Source of the DNA: Owenia fusiformis
Lineage: Eukaryota; Annelida; Polychaeta; Sabellida; Oweniidae
DNA: 60,000 nt
Assembly (NCBI GenBank): GCA_903813345.2
Contig: CAIIXF020000006.1
Span: 36,547,936 to 36,607,935 of the forward strand
Reading direction: 5' to 3'
Under the pieces are notes generated by a model. That model was not told the origin of the DNA and ran no database searches. It saw nothing but the letters and a program-made list of their open reading frames with translations. Below, in pieces: positions 23,801 through 35,574 of this stretch. Each line of letters opens with the position of its first letter. Position 1 is the first letter of the stretch. Made by a program: the position numbers and the translations under genes.

Positions 23801-25354
23801 TGCTAATAAAGAACATATCATGGACCATCACCCAAGAGTTAGATACATCCGGGGCCCCTACCGTGACTTATATGTAAGGGAGAAGGTCCGTTACAGGATC
23901 GGGATGTCAGGCCTTTCTTAAAAAATGAAAATAGGAAATGATACGTCAATATCATCATCGTATGATCAACTTAATGAGCCAGGCAACAGGAAAAGGGGTC
24001 TTATCCCAGATTTTTTCAATATTCTGATTTTTTGTTTATCTTAAAAAGCACAAAGAGGCCTTTCAACTGAGCCATGGCTTATGTCTTAACAATTTTCCCT
24101 TGCATGTATAGACCAAAAAGTCGAATTTGAATTTAGCATATTTTCCTCTTAATCTTTGGCAAATTTTTGGCTCCGTAGCACAATTTTAATTTTTGTGATA
24201 AGACCGATTTTCCTATGGCCAGGCTCAAATATACTCTACCTGTCATATAATCACTGACGGTGGTTTGGTGAAGCGTGGGCACTAAGGCTTTAGGGCACTA
24301 GTCTCCCTGGTCCCCCAAACGAGACCGCTTACTATTTGACACAGATTGCATGACTTGATACGTGTGATACGTGTTCAAGTCATACCAGGGGAAGTAGCTC
24401 CCCTGGCTGGAAATTGTATGATCATCCTGAGCACTTTTCGGGAGTTCTTTAAGCCAATTGTCAAAAAGCTCCCCCTTGGCAAAAGCTGGATACGGGACGC
24501 CACCTTTAGACCCAATATCACATTCATAGTTGAGGTCAGGACCAAGCTGCTATACTCAAACAAGTCCAAAACCCTGCTCTATATGAATTTAGAGCGTGAC
24601 CTGGGGCACAAAATATAAATTCAGGTGGCCTTTATAGCTGCTAACAACTGGTTTGATGGTCCTAAATTGACTACGGTATTGCTATTGACCCTAGAAATTA
24701 TAGACCCTACGGCTGCCTACCAACAAATATGTCTAAAGCTTTATTCGTAAAAATTGCAGGCCACCTACTAATAATCGAATCTATCGACAGATAAGCCTAT
24801 TATTTCATCAAAATTAGCACGATATGCATGGTAACATATATGGGTTACTAAAATTATACATTCAGGGAAAAATTTATCAAGATTTGAAGGACAAAATAGA
24901 TACGGAAACAACTACCCACGGAAAGCGTTAGTTTACGTACTTTCGGCATTGCTGTCGGCTAGACACACGTATTGAGTATACTTTTTCTCCATCGATACGT
25001 TACGGAGTTTGATACGGGTAGCTAAAACGCTGTGCGAAACATGTAGTGTAAAATGAATTGAACATGCAATTTAAAAAACTCGATTTATGTCAAACAATAA
25101 ACAAATTCATTCACCAAAAAGTCAAATTATACACAACACACTGTTCTTGTTAATAAAGTGATACCTTTAGAACTAAAATCAATATAATCGAAGGATAAAA
25201 TGGGATACGTAAATGACGTAAATGACCATTTTATTTTGCTCCGCAGCGTTGCCGCGGAAATGAAACGCTCCGTCATGCATGTAAGAGCGTCTGGGTTAGA
25301 CACCGTGCATGTGATCGCTCATAAGGTCAGGTTAACAAAAACAAGTTATTAATA
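23801..25354. other. Unassigned intergenic sequence
   Basis: No gene supported. A 90-codon plus-strand frame (24,346-24,618) has no recognisable motif. The 25,240-25,300 stretch is locally GC-rich (CTCCGCAGCGTTGCCGCGG) and may be a transposon end. Confidence 0.3.
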
Positions 25355-25480
25355 TTAAGTTGTTCCCACGTTGATAGATACTGATAAATCATCATATACA
25401 TGTTTCAATTATTTAAACCTAATAAACAGACACCAGACATGAGGTGATTTTCAAAAGAGAACAAATGAATTACATAAATC
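25355..25480 (+). repeat. Third partial copy of the TPR-gene 5' flank
   Basis: AAGTTGTTCCCACGTTGATA, GATACTGATAAATCATCAT, TACATGTT and then TTTAAACCTAATAAACA with CACCAGACATGAG follow the order of 1,550-1,770 and 38,515-38,720, with an internal deletion of about 90 bp. No exon 1 or 2A motif follows. It is either a relic of a third gene copy or a dispersed repeat contributing to the flank. Confidence 0.6.
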
Positions 25481-25804
25481 AAAAAATAGTACCACGGGTA
25501 CTGCGCTCAATGGAAAGGTTTCATTTTTTAATATTTAAGTTTTTTATATTTTGCTGACACTTGTAGACATTATTGATAACCTCGAAATTAAGATACCTGT
25601 ACAATTTCAAGTTTTTTCACAAGAAAAGTGGCGGTCATTTTGAATCAAATGCTAATTGTTTTGTCAAATCTTATAGACATTATTGAGAACCAGTATAAAT
25701 TAGGTACATGTACAATATCTCACAAACGTTGCACTTTTTAATAATGTGTAACCGATCTGTACCAGATTAATACCACTTGCATTTGGTTGCTTCATAAACG
25801 TATA

Positions 25805-25932
25805 CATACCTGCCATCCTAAGACCAAAAATTTGCGGTCGTTTTTACGGGAAAAAATGGTAATTTTTACGGTATAGTTTGTCATTTTTACGGAAAAACGA
25901 TTCCCGTAAAATACGGTAGGTTGGCAGGTATG
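25805..25932. mobile_element. Small hairpin MITE
   Basis: CATACCTGCCATCCTA and TAGGTTGGCAGGTATG form the ends of a 128-bp imperfect hairpin. The interior is rich in TTTTTACGG and its complement. No coding. Confidence 0.7.
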
Positions 25933-27109
25933 GTATAGTTGATGAATTTAATTCATATATTGGATAAAAGGTACTTGTCAAAACTGTTTCACTTTTTCGA
26001 ACAACTGTTACATATTTGGCGCTTTAATTATTAATAGCATTTGTAGATCTCTAGGTATCCGATGATAATGAACAATTGAACAAAACATTTGACCAAACGG
26101 TAGTCGATTCCGAGACCGGAACTGCTATATATGCTAAACTTAAGACGTGGTATTAATGGTAACTCCACGTTTATATTCATAGACTCGATGGTGCGTAACG
26201 TAAAAACGACGGGGTCAATTTTGAACAGATGTGGGAATGACTTCGGAATATCGGAATTGCTGCGTTAAATGCCCAAACATGGAGACGTAGCGACTGTTGG
26301 TTGTAATGGGGGTCCATTCTGCAATTATGGGCGAGAATGAATATAAAAGGCGTGATTACTAGATCCCGGGGGTTTCACTCCAATATACTTCTTAATACCT
26401 ATGTGCCACCCCAAAGACCCCCATTTTGAGCATTTTTGCTATGTCAATTTCCTTGATTGAAGGTTTTCATGTTTAATTCCCCTGAGACTAATAAATGACT
26501 AAAAATCAACTTTTCTAGTAATTTGTTCCAGGCCTCAGTAACTGATTTAACAAAAATATAATTTTCTGGAGAAAAACTGAATTTTGACTTAAAAATGGTA
26601 CTTTCCTCGACAATTTTCCATGTTTTTTTCCTATCAGATTGGCCAAGTTCCAAGTTCTATGCTCGAAGCCAAAATTGACCGTGCTGCATACACGTACTCA
26701 AATTATTTGGAGTGACCCACCGGGTACAGTAAACGTATACATTGTAGTTGAAAGCTATGAAAATTTGCTTCATCTCACAGCTGGGGACCAAAAGGCCGCT
26801 AGAACGAGGAATTTTGTACACTACAGCAATGCACCGACAGAGAGGCATTTTTGTTTTGCTTTTTAAGTGGTACAACTTTGAAGAAAAACGATGCAGTATG
26901 AGACTCACAATTCTTGGTATACAAGCACCTCATAGGTTTATAATTTTAAAAAAAGTTAAAAATTCAAAATATCGGATTTAGGGGACCGTAATGGTTTTGG
27001 TTTCGATAAGTCCCGTTTAGTTGGTACCCCGTGTCAATATGGGGTCTTAAAAATCAAAGATGCTATCAAAATGTAAGAATTTCAAGTAATTTTATCATTT
27101 GAACAAAAT
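25933..27109. other. Unassigned intergenic sequence
   Basis: No gene, tandem repeat or paired TIR was recognised. Confidence 0.4.
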
Positions 27110-28152
27110 CACGGGTAGTATCTAAAGCCCCGCTATGATTTAGAAATCGCGAGCAAATACCCGCTGAAATCGCGAGCAATTAAAAGAAAAGAAGGGTTAT
27201 CTTTTGTTTACTTAAATTGTATGTTGTAAAAAGCGTTTTCATTTAATTTTACTCAATTATTACATGGTATTGATACTAAAAAGCAACTTCTGCAAAAAAG
27301 GATCACGAGCTGATGTTCTGAGTTTTGTTATTCGATAATTGGAGAGAGAATGTATCATCTTGAATCTTTATCTATATATTTCTATATTTTATAGCTGAAG
27401 AAGGTCATTGCCCTTCAGTTGAAATGGTCATAGTAATATGAAATGAAGGTATTGTGAGTTTCACTTCCTAAAGTTTCACAAAAAATTATATATTTCAATT
27501 TTAGCATATCCCTTGAGGCCCCGCTTCTACCATGAGCAATAAACTAAAGATCCCGCTGAAAACATGAGGAGGCCCCGCTGAAAACATGAGGAGGTCCCGC
27601 TGAAATCAGGAGCAAGTGGATCTCTAAAATGGAGTGAAGACCGATTTGACTTTCCAAATCTGCCACGACTGTAGCCAACGTCATAAATATATTAATTATT
27701 GATACTCTACAGAGCACATATATATCATATATCATTGTCATTGTTATTATCGGTTCGAGCAACCCCCCCCCCCCCCCTTACCAAAAGCTGGCTACGAGCA
27801 TGATTCCAATAAAACCATTTCACTTAATGTATTTCGACCTGACTCCATCGAGAAATTTATCAAGAGAAGATTTAAATCCAGTCCACGACTTTTGACAAGT
27901 TTCAAACAACTCGTTCTTCTTTGTATGCAATATATATTTATATTTCACTGAAGTTACATTATACTGTAGTTCAGTATATTACTACCTTAGAGGATTCAGC
28001 ACCAATGGCGCACACGTTTGAAAAGGCAATTTATGGATCAACTGCTAGATGTAAGTAACAAAGGAGTACATCATCCGATTATGAGTCCGAAATAATAATA
28101 TTCAAATAATTTCATCATTAACAATAAATCGTAGGTTATGTTAAACGCACGT

Positions 28153-28876
28153 GTTACGCGGAAAACATGATGCAAATATGTGTCATATTCTGCAATAAAT
28201 ATGGCATATTCACTTGCGGTGTATGACAGATTCAGCTGCAGTATATTGCATAGTGCATACCCACTAAGCAATGAGAACACGATACGGAAGTACGCAATTG
28301 TCAATTGCATTGATTGAACAAACGGGTAATCATTGTGTCATTTTCACCTGCGGTATATGACATATTTGGCAAGTGAGTATGACATATTCTGCAGGTGACT
28401 ATCAGGTATTCACTGAAATCAATGTATCGCATATTCAAGGCGGAATATCGCATACTCACCTGCGGAATATGCCATAAACTGCAGGTGAGTATGGCATATA
28501 CTGTATGCCCGTATCACAAATACCACGCAACCATAAATGTATGCCATACTCCGCGTAACATCGTATGTGTTACGCGGAATATGGCATATATTCATGGTTG
28601 CGTGGTATTTGTGAAACGGGTGTATATGCCATATTCAGCTGTGGTATATGGTGTATTCTGCAGGTGAGTATGGCATATTCCGTATTGAATATGTGATACA
28701 TTGATTTCAGTAAATACCCCATGCTCGCAGAATATGTCATACTCACTTGCAGAATATGCCTTACACCGCAGGTGAGTATGCCATATACCGCAGGTGAATC
28801 TTTCATACTCCACAAGTGAATATGCCATATTCATTGTGGAATATGACATGTATTTGTATCGTGTTTACCGCGTAAC
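28153..28876. mobile_element. Palindromic element with repeated GGAATATGCCATA / CAGGTGAGT units
   Basis: GTTACGCGG lies at the left end and its complement at the right, and the pair recurs back to back at the centre (28,553-28,577), so each half is itself TIR-bounded. Within are many quasi-inverted units built from TATGCCATA and CACCTGCGG. Open frames across it are shadows of the palindrome. Confidence 0.75.
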
Positions 28877-29587
28877 AATATGTCCAGGAAAATGGCTTAT
28901 GCAGGACATACAATTTATATGTCCAGGATCCACGTTTGAGCGGGACATACGAAAAATATTTGCCCGGATATGGAATATATTCCCGGTTGATGTCCCTGAA
29001 AATTATCAGGTATGGAATACAAATCATCATTATTTTAATAAATATTTAAAAACAAAAACTTGAATGTTATTGTTAAATGTTATTGTTAAATTATAAAAGT
29101 AGAACCTGAATTATCATGGAGACTTTGTGGTTCTCCTTTCTCTCTAAATTTCATCTTCTTGCAACTTGGGGTGTCTTTGTTTAATACAAGACTCATTACC
29201 CTGAACCTCAGGCTTCAATTAAGTTCATTCTTGAAATGATATCCACCTTTCTCCTATACATTTTGATATGGATGCAACTCTATAAAATATTTGACGAAAT
29301 CTCTGGTGGCTTGAAGTTGGAATGGAAACATTAGAAACCTGGCCCTAGAATGAAACAGTATATATACAGTAATTATTAGAAGTACTTAACTTGGTCTTTC
29401 GTGTACGTTTATTTGAAGAACCTCAATATTTTATGTTATAGTAATGAGCTTTCCTCGTGATCGAAGCGGGTACTCGTGATATCTGCTCCTGTTTTCAGCG
29501 GGACCTCCTCATGTTTTCAGCGGGGCTTCCTCATAATTTCAGCGGGGCCACTGGCACACCTTCAATGATGTATTTCACCCCCCACAG

Positions 29588-29648
29588 TGGATGTTTTTGA
29601 AAAAGAACTTATCAATACATACAATGTTGGTCCAATATTCATAATGAG
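29588..29648 (+). pseudogene. Exon-like segment resembling a short-chain dehydrogenase, captured in a TIR element
   Basis: A pyrimidine-rich acceptor (TTTCACCCCCCACAG) is followed by 61 nt reading DVFEKELINTYNVGPIFIMR and a donor GAG|GTATGT. The NT...GP pattern is reminiscent of the active-site-flanking helix of short-chain dehydrogenases, but 20 residues are little evidence. It sits between the subterminal motif clusters of the element at 27,110-29,956, so capture of a host exon is possible. Confidence 0.25.
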
Positions 29649-29956
29649 GTATGTATATCGTAGTTCTTGTCTCTATTTTAACCATAAAAGTAATATGTTA
29701 ACAGTAAATTATGCAAACGTGCATATTGACGCCCGTTTCTTCCATGCCAGTAAAAATAGTTATCTTTCATGTCATTGTTTGTGAAGATATACCTGTTCTG
29801 AAAGTATACCTAAAGTATCAAAGAACAGTAATGCGTATTTTTAGCTTTTTGGTCCATATTTCCAGATGAATTAAATAAAAAGGACATTGCTCGTGATTTC
29901 AGCGGGAACTTGCTCGCGACCTCTCAATTATAACGGGGCTTTGGATACAACCCGTG

Positions 29957-32785
29957 AAAATGCTCACCCTCAAACTGAGTGCTATGTGATATACTGAAAA
30001 CAGTCCATAATGAACAAAAATAACCATCAACGACAAAAGAATGACTTTTAGACATATAAAATAATTTATTTAGAACAGATTTATAACATTCATATGTATA
30101 ATATAAATAAATGAAAACAAATATACAGGAGTTGTAAGTTGTTAATGTCATATTTTACACAGTCTACTGCACAGCTAAAATAAATAACGGGATTTTTTGC
30201 AGCTGTGTGCCAGACTGTGTTATTACATATAAACAAACGGTACAATACAATAAACTGTACAAAAGAAAACCAATCTCAATATAAAAAATGTTAAAAGTCA
30301 TTGTGAACAGGTGAGGTCGATTCCTCGGGAATTAGCACCTACAGTAAATCGTGTGTACATTGAGTGCCTTCTGTATTGATCAATATTGCTTATCGTTAAT
30401 AACAAGTGTTCCTTATAGAGATGTTAACAAACAAATTTTACTGTACTATAAGCAATAAGGCATTATTATGCAAAATATCACTACCTGCCATTTGTTACAG
30501 ATACCAACAGCCGAATGCTGAACAACAGCTGCCGAACACCACCAACTGAAAAGTTGGAAACTATAACAATATGTCACCATTTCTTGTGGTGACTAAACAA
30601 AAACTGATGAACCCAATTACATGTAGAACTAGATTGGTGAAATTGAACGAGTTCAATTCAAGACTCCAGATTCCATTTTTTATTTATATTTATTTCTGGT
30701 GGTGACCTAACAAAAACTGATAAACCCAATAACATGGAGAATAAAGGACTCTCACAAACTTTCACTTGGGATCCAAAAATCAGATTTTAACACAGTGTCA
30801 CCTCAGATGTGTACATGAGTGGATTTTTCAATTACAAACAACAATAAGTGAGAGTGCCCTTTTTCCCAGGAGCTCATGATATGATGATTAGTAAAACCTC
30901 AATTAAGACTTGCTGAAAATTGCACTTATTTAATGGCTATTTTAGTTTGTTTAAGTCTCCACCAATATTTTGAAAAATCCCCAGGAATTCTCATCCAGTG
31001 GCTTTTCCAAAAGGATGGAACAGCCCAGAATTCAAAGGTGAGTTTATGTCAATGAAAATATGCTCATCTTTACATGTAAATGGGTTCATCTATGAATTCT
31101 AGGATATTTCTTTCTCTCAAGGTAGACGTCCTTGTTTCTCTTAAGCTATACTGAATGACCTGTCAATTTTCAGGAAAGAATACTGTTAATAAAGAGATAC
31201 CATAATCGCCATATTTAACACCCATCCCGAATAAGCATCCACCTAGTTTCAGAAAGAAAATAATATATGTAATATAGAGAAATGGCCAAGTTTTAATGTA
31301 ACACTCATCTAATAGCCTAATAAATGAAACAATACTTATACATGTTTCTTCAATAGAGAATTTGTAGATGACAAATGTAAATAGCACTGCATTGACTAGT
31401 AAGCAAGAGATAGAATCTCTTATGTTCAATGGCAAGGTATAAACCAACTAATCCCTCAAATAAGAAAAGAAAGGCTTTTATCTAAATCATTCCATCATTC
31501 TAAAAGTATTATATAAAATATGGTAATCAGTCTCATGCAAAACTCCCAAAAATGGTTCAAATGGCTTTAATGGACGTTATTCAGAGAGGTCTTTTTTAGA
31601 GAGCTTTTTCAACCGGGCTCTCTAATTTAGGTTTTCTCTTTCATTTCAATACGTATATATATCTTTTATTGACTCAATAACCATGTCATGTAAATGACAT
31701 TTGAAATACAATATAGACATTGTTTATATAGAATTCAAATCAGCTTCATTTTTGATGTTTTCCACAGGACTGTATTGCACTTGGGTAATTACAGATACAT
31801 AATCTATTGTAATGAATAAGACATATAATACATGACATGTGAATACAATTTAATATTACAGCTAAACATCATAATGTGAAATAAGTGGGACATGTACACA
31901 TTTTTCAGCTCACATTTGGCATATGCATGGGATTCTCTAAAATAAATGAATACAGTATGTTATTTTTCTGGGATTTTTTAATAAATTTTGAATTAAAAAT
32001 ATAATTTAATAATTTGTTTTAAAAACTGAGTTAATAAAAATAGAATAAAACTTGTAACACATAAATACAACAATTCTTAACACCAACATAAAATTATATG
32101 TTCACTAATTATAATGATGCTTTGGTCCCATTTCCATTTAACTAATTTACAGGGGGCTGTTTCATAAAAAGCATAGATCACATTTTTTGATTTTCAATGT
32201 CTAACATTATGTATGGCAATATTCTGAAAGGTAAGTGAATTTCAATAATTGCATTTCACAATGTTTTAGGGGATTAAAGTCTTAAGAATGCTCCCCATTC
32301 AATAGAATATACCAATCTAGTAATATCTATCAAATGAACATCTTGAAATTGCAATTTGGCAAAAATACTGACTTCAAGAGGAATACATTTAACAGATAAA
32401 TGATTATGGTTGAGGTTTTTTTGAGTATTACTTATTACCATTGTGCCTTTTGACTATGTACGACATATATCATATTGACATTTTGCTTACAATTTGTACA
32501 TCTAATTTTTCATATATGTACAACTATTTACATTTTGATTACAGTAAAGTTACAGGTCTACAAATCGATAATCATCAATCATCTGACCAATCAGATCAAC
32601 GGAATTATTGCACAGAATTATTTCAAGACAATCAACTCGCAGATCTGTAATTTTAAGATATATGCAGAATGGACCCATGTTTTACATTTGATGCAAATGT
32701 CGTCATTTTGAGAGAGCAGATATTCCAGTGCTTTCTTGGAATATGCCATGGAAAGCTCCTGCAACATGAATAAAGAGACAATGTT
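29957..32785. other. Intergenic; LINE 3' relic at about 30,465-30,600
   Basis: 30,465-30,600 repeats the end of the LINE at 19.3-19.97 kb (CACTACCTGCCATTTGTTAC, ACAGCTGCCGAACACC, CTTGTGGTGACTAAAC) with an internal deletion. The rest is AT-rich with no recognised gene. Confidence 0.5.
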
Positions 32786-32789
32786 ACTA

Positions 32790-33290
32790 CTCGTTGTTGC
32801 TAGGTTACTAGGTTGCTACCAGGCAATGTTGCTATGACACTTGGATGTATCATAATGTTTAGTATTTACTAGGCATTGTTGCTAGGTCACATTCTGATTA
32901 GCCACTGTTGTCAGGTAAAGAAAGAAAAAAGGTTGCTATGGGATCAGAATAGTTGCTAGGTAATTTGGTACAGCACTAAAACTGTAACTATCCACTGTTA
33001 CTTGATCACAGTGTTCTAAGGACACTGTTGCTAGGTTACCATTTTGATAAGCTACTAGCAATTGTTGCTAAGTCACTTTGTTAAACATACATGTAATGTT
33101 ATGAGTTCAATATATTGAAAGGTCACATAATGCTGCTAGGCAACCATGTTGCTAGACCACCACCCACAATCTATTCTGTTGCTAGGTCACTAAGTTGAAC
33201 ATGAACTGTTACTGTTCCAGTGTATCAGCGAATACTATTCTTTAGACACTGTTGCTTGGTAACCATGTTGCTATGTTACTAGATAATGCA
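32790..33290. repeat. Cluster of GTTGCTAGGTnAC motifs (X-box-like)
   Basis: About a dozen variants of GTTGCTAGGTTAC occur at irregular spacing, e.g. 32,796 (GTTGCTAGGTTAC), 33,026, 33,133 (GCTGCTAGGCAAC) and 33,251 (GTTGCTTGGTAAC). The palindromic form with RGYAAC halves resembles the RFX X-box. Spacing is not constant, so this is not a simple satellite. It lies just past the stop codon of the minus-strand gene ending at 33,294. Confidence 0.6.
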
Positions 33291-33293
33291 TTG

Positions 33294-35246
33294 CTATAGT
33301 TTCCTAGTGTGTGACAGGCCCATAGTGATTCTCTTGCAGAGTTCATTGTCAATGTCATATGGGAATAGGCAGATCTCATTCTCTGTTGACATGGCAGCCT
33401 TGTACGGCTTGCTGAATATAGAGCCCTTGACTGGCGTACTCGGGGCGTATTTGCTAAGTGTGCATTGTTCTAACTCAAGAAATGTGATGATCTTGTCAAA
33501 CTGAAAGTGAAAACACAGGATATACAGGGTGGGCCAAAAAAAACCAATACCCAACTTTAAATCAGACTGAAAATAGCTATGTTCAATATGATACACTGAT
33601 TTATATATCATTTTAAAGGTTATCCATTTTCGAACAATTTGGTATATAACACTATGTCATGAAATCAATTTTAAAGTTTTATTATGCTTATTTGGGAGGC
33701 CGGGTCAGTATTTAAGGTATCCAGATTTTAGGGAGAAAATAGTAAATCTGCGGAATAATATTAATTTTTTATTTATAGAATATCATTTTGTTAGGTGAAT
33801 AAATGCTTGTATATTTGCATATTGTGTGACTAAACTTATTGTTTATGAATTTTATAGTGTTGTTTATTATCAAGAAATACTCAAAGGGGGTCTGTTAAAA
33901 GACATTAAACGTATATGTGACAAGGATCTTATTTTCCAACAAGACATTGCCTCGTACCATAGATCTCAAGAGACATTGGCATTCCTTTGCAAACAAGGTG
34001 TCAATTTGATTGATCCCGATGCTTGGCCACCCAACAGCCCCGATGCTACATGTAATTTGTTTGATTACGATACATGGAGCCATCTCGAGGAAATGATACA
34101 ATCAAAAGCATCCAATAAACAGCTTTGATGTGCTAAAACAGAATCCTAAAGTGCTGAAATGAATTGCAACATGAACAGAAATCTCTCAATAAGGCTATTG
34201 ATAGATTGCGCTACCACTTGAAGATTATTGTTGATGCATAGGGGAGGGGGTGTGGGTATATTGAGCAATTGTGAAAATTGTTTAAATAAATAAAGTGTAA
34301 AATGTTATTAAACAACACTGAAATTCATAAACAATAAATTTAGCCACACAATGATGCAAATATCAGTATCCAAGCATGTATTCACCTAACAAAAGAATGA
34401 TATTGTATAAATAAAAAATTAACATAATTCCGCAGATTTACTATTTTCTCCCTTAAATCCGGAGACCCTAAATAGCGACTCGGCCTCCTTAATAAGTATA
34501 ATAAAACTTTACTATTGATTTCATGACATAGTGTTATATACCAAATTGTTTGAAATTGTATAACCTTTAAAATGGTATGTAAGTCAATGTACCATATTGA
34601 ATGTAACTATTTTTATCCTGATTTGAAGTTGGGTATTGGTTTTTTTTGGCCCACCCTGTATATGAGGGTTATGTTATGGGAGGTTTTGGATATGGGGTAT
34701 ATCCTGAGGAAAATATAGATATCTTACTGAGGGCCCAGGTGTTGTCAAACTTAAGTCAAAACACATGATATAGTAGAGTATGCACAGTAAACCCTGAAGA
34801 CTTGTCTAATCCAAATACTTCTAAATATGAACAGCGAACACTTTTTGTCAGTCCCAATTTTCTCTCCTAATGATTAGTATAAGAACAAACCTTGAAATGT
34901 GATTACTTTCTAATCCCAATACTTTTGGCTGATCACAGTGGTGTTTGAATATGACTGACTTACTGCATGTGGAAAAATGATTCCTCTCAGAACTTATCAC
35001 CTAAACTAATCACCCCAAAAATAAGTCGTGATAATAATAAATCTATAAAATTTCAGCTTAAGCATCAAGAAAACATGGACCCTAATATTCAAGTTTATGC
35101 TAAATCTTGATTTTACTGTTGAATCTTGAGTTTACCTTTTGTACAGAATTCTTGTTAATAGCTGTTTCTTGGAGATCAACTGCGAAAGAATTAATTGTCT
35201 GAGCTGAGCAGTCTATATGCTTGCAAAGTGCACTCAGAAGTCTATC
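33294..35246 (-). CDS. Unrecognised minus-strand gene, 3' exons (join of 35136-35246, 33294-33500)
   Basis: Two minus-strand exons fit well. The first is 111 nt (ATTCTTTCAG|GATAGACTT...GTACAAAAG|GTAAAC), reading DRLLSALCKHIDCSAQTINS and onward for 37 codons. The second begins after TCACTTTCAG at 33,500, reads FDKIITFLELEQCTLSKYAP then NEICLFPYDIDNELCKRI, and ends at TAG (33,294-33,296) after 68 codons. Both are in phase 0. The intron contains a mariner-like relic (33,525-34,658). Upstream exons are not identified; the adjacent 93-bp array carries phase-0 GTAAGT donors on this strand, so it could feed into this gene. The protein family was not recognised. Confidence 0.55.
33525..34658. mobile_element. 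Tc1/mariner element with long TIRs, internally deleted
   Basis: Flanked by TA at 33,523 and 34,659. The TIRs start CAGGGTGGGCCAAAAAAAAC and extend roughly 280 bp with small differences. Inside is the second half of a transposase (33,826-34,128). It sits in the intron of the minus-strand gene. Confidence 0.92.
33826..34128 (+). pseudogene. Mariner-family transposase, C-terminal remnant
   Basis: Reads GGLLKDIKRICDKDLIFQQD followed by the WPPNSPD block, the second and third catalytic Asp regions of a DD-D transposase (32 residues between the two Asp). The usual Gly after QQD is Ile, and the DNA-binding N-terminus with the first catalytic Asp is missing, so the protein is dead. The frame itself is open for 100 codons. 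Confidence 0.85.
34659..35135. other. Intronic sequence with a repeat fragment
   Basis: 34,665-34,735 (GGTTATGTTATGGGAGGTTTTGGATATGGGG-type phrase) is a fragment of the repeat at 12,820-13,303. Nothing else is recognised; it lies within the intron of the minus-strand gene. Confidence 0.45.
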
Positions 35247-35574
35247 CTGAAAGAATAAATCATTACAATAAGATCAAATTATAAAGTCCCATGAAATATA
35301 TAAATATTGGAAAATCATGATTCAAATTGATGATTAACATTTAAATAATTAATCATTCATTCAGAAAAAATGCTTGGAGGTTCCATGAAATGATTATAAG
35401 TATGAGAAAATAATTGAAATCATAGATGTTCTCATTTCATGTACTATCTTATCCTTTTTAATAAAAAATTATTTTTTTTCAACAGAAAAGAAGGTTTAAT
35501 CTTTGTCTACTGATAATAATTCTTTTAGATAGCAGGCATATCTACAGGTTGAGCCCCTTAAATTGCTTGTATTA

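Larger units (their letters stand above)
21513..25043. mobile_element. Possible TIR-bounded element
   Basis: GTTTCGCACAACG at 21,514 and CGCTGTGCGAAAC at 25,031 are imperfect inverted copies. Both sit in unusually CpG-rich sequence (TTCG/ACGT words) with partly matching inner segments. No TSD or transposase was seen. The pairing may be between two separate elements. Confidence 0.3.
27110..29956. mobile_element. TIR element with symmetric CCCGCTGAAA subterminal motifs
   Basis: Ends CACGGGTAGTATCTAAAGCC (27,110) and GGCTTTGGATACAACCCGTG (ending 29,956) are inverted copies. Four CCGCTGAAA motifs lie in the left third (27,150-27,610) and four as the complement in the right third (29,490-29,910), the layout expected of transposase-binding sites. 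A poly-C run lies at about 27,763-27,778. The interior holds a palindromic element (28,153-28,876) and an exon-like segment (29,588-29,648). No transposase is seen, so it is non-autonomous. Confidence 0.75.

Noticed and set aside
24346-24618. 90-codon plus-strand frame
   Set aside because: No recognisable domain, splice sites or conserved partner; may be a transposon remnant but cannot be supported.
28395-28849. Several overlapping frames of 80-90 codons
   Set aside because: They are mirror translations of the palindromic element.
31163-31447. 94-codon minus-strand frame rich in Phe and Ile
   Set aside because: AT-rich chance frame with no motif; hydrophobicity follows base composition.
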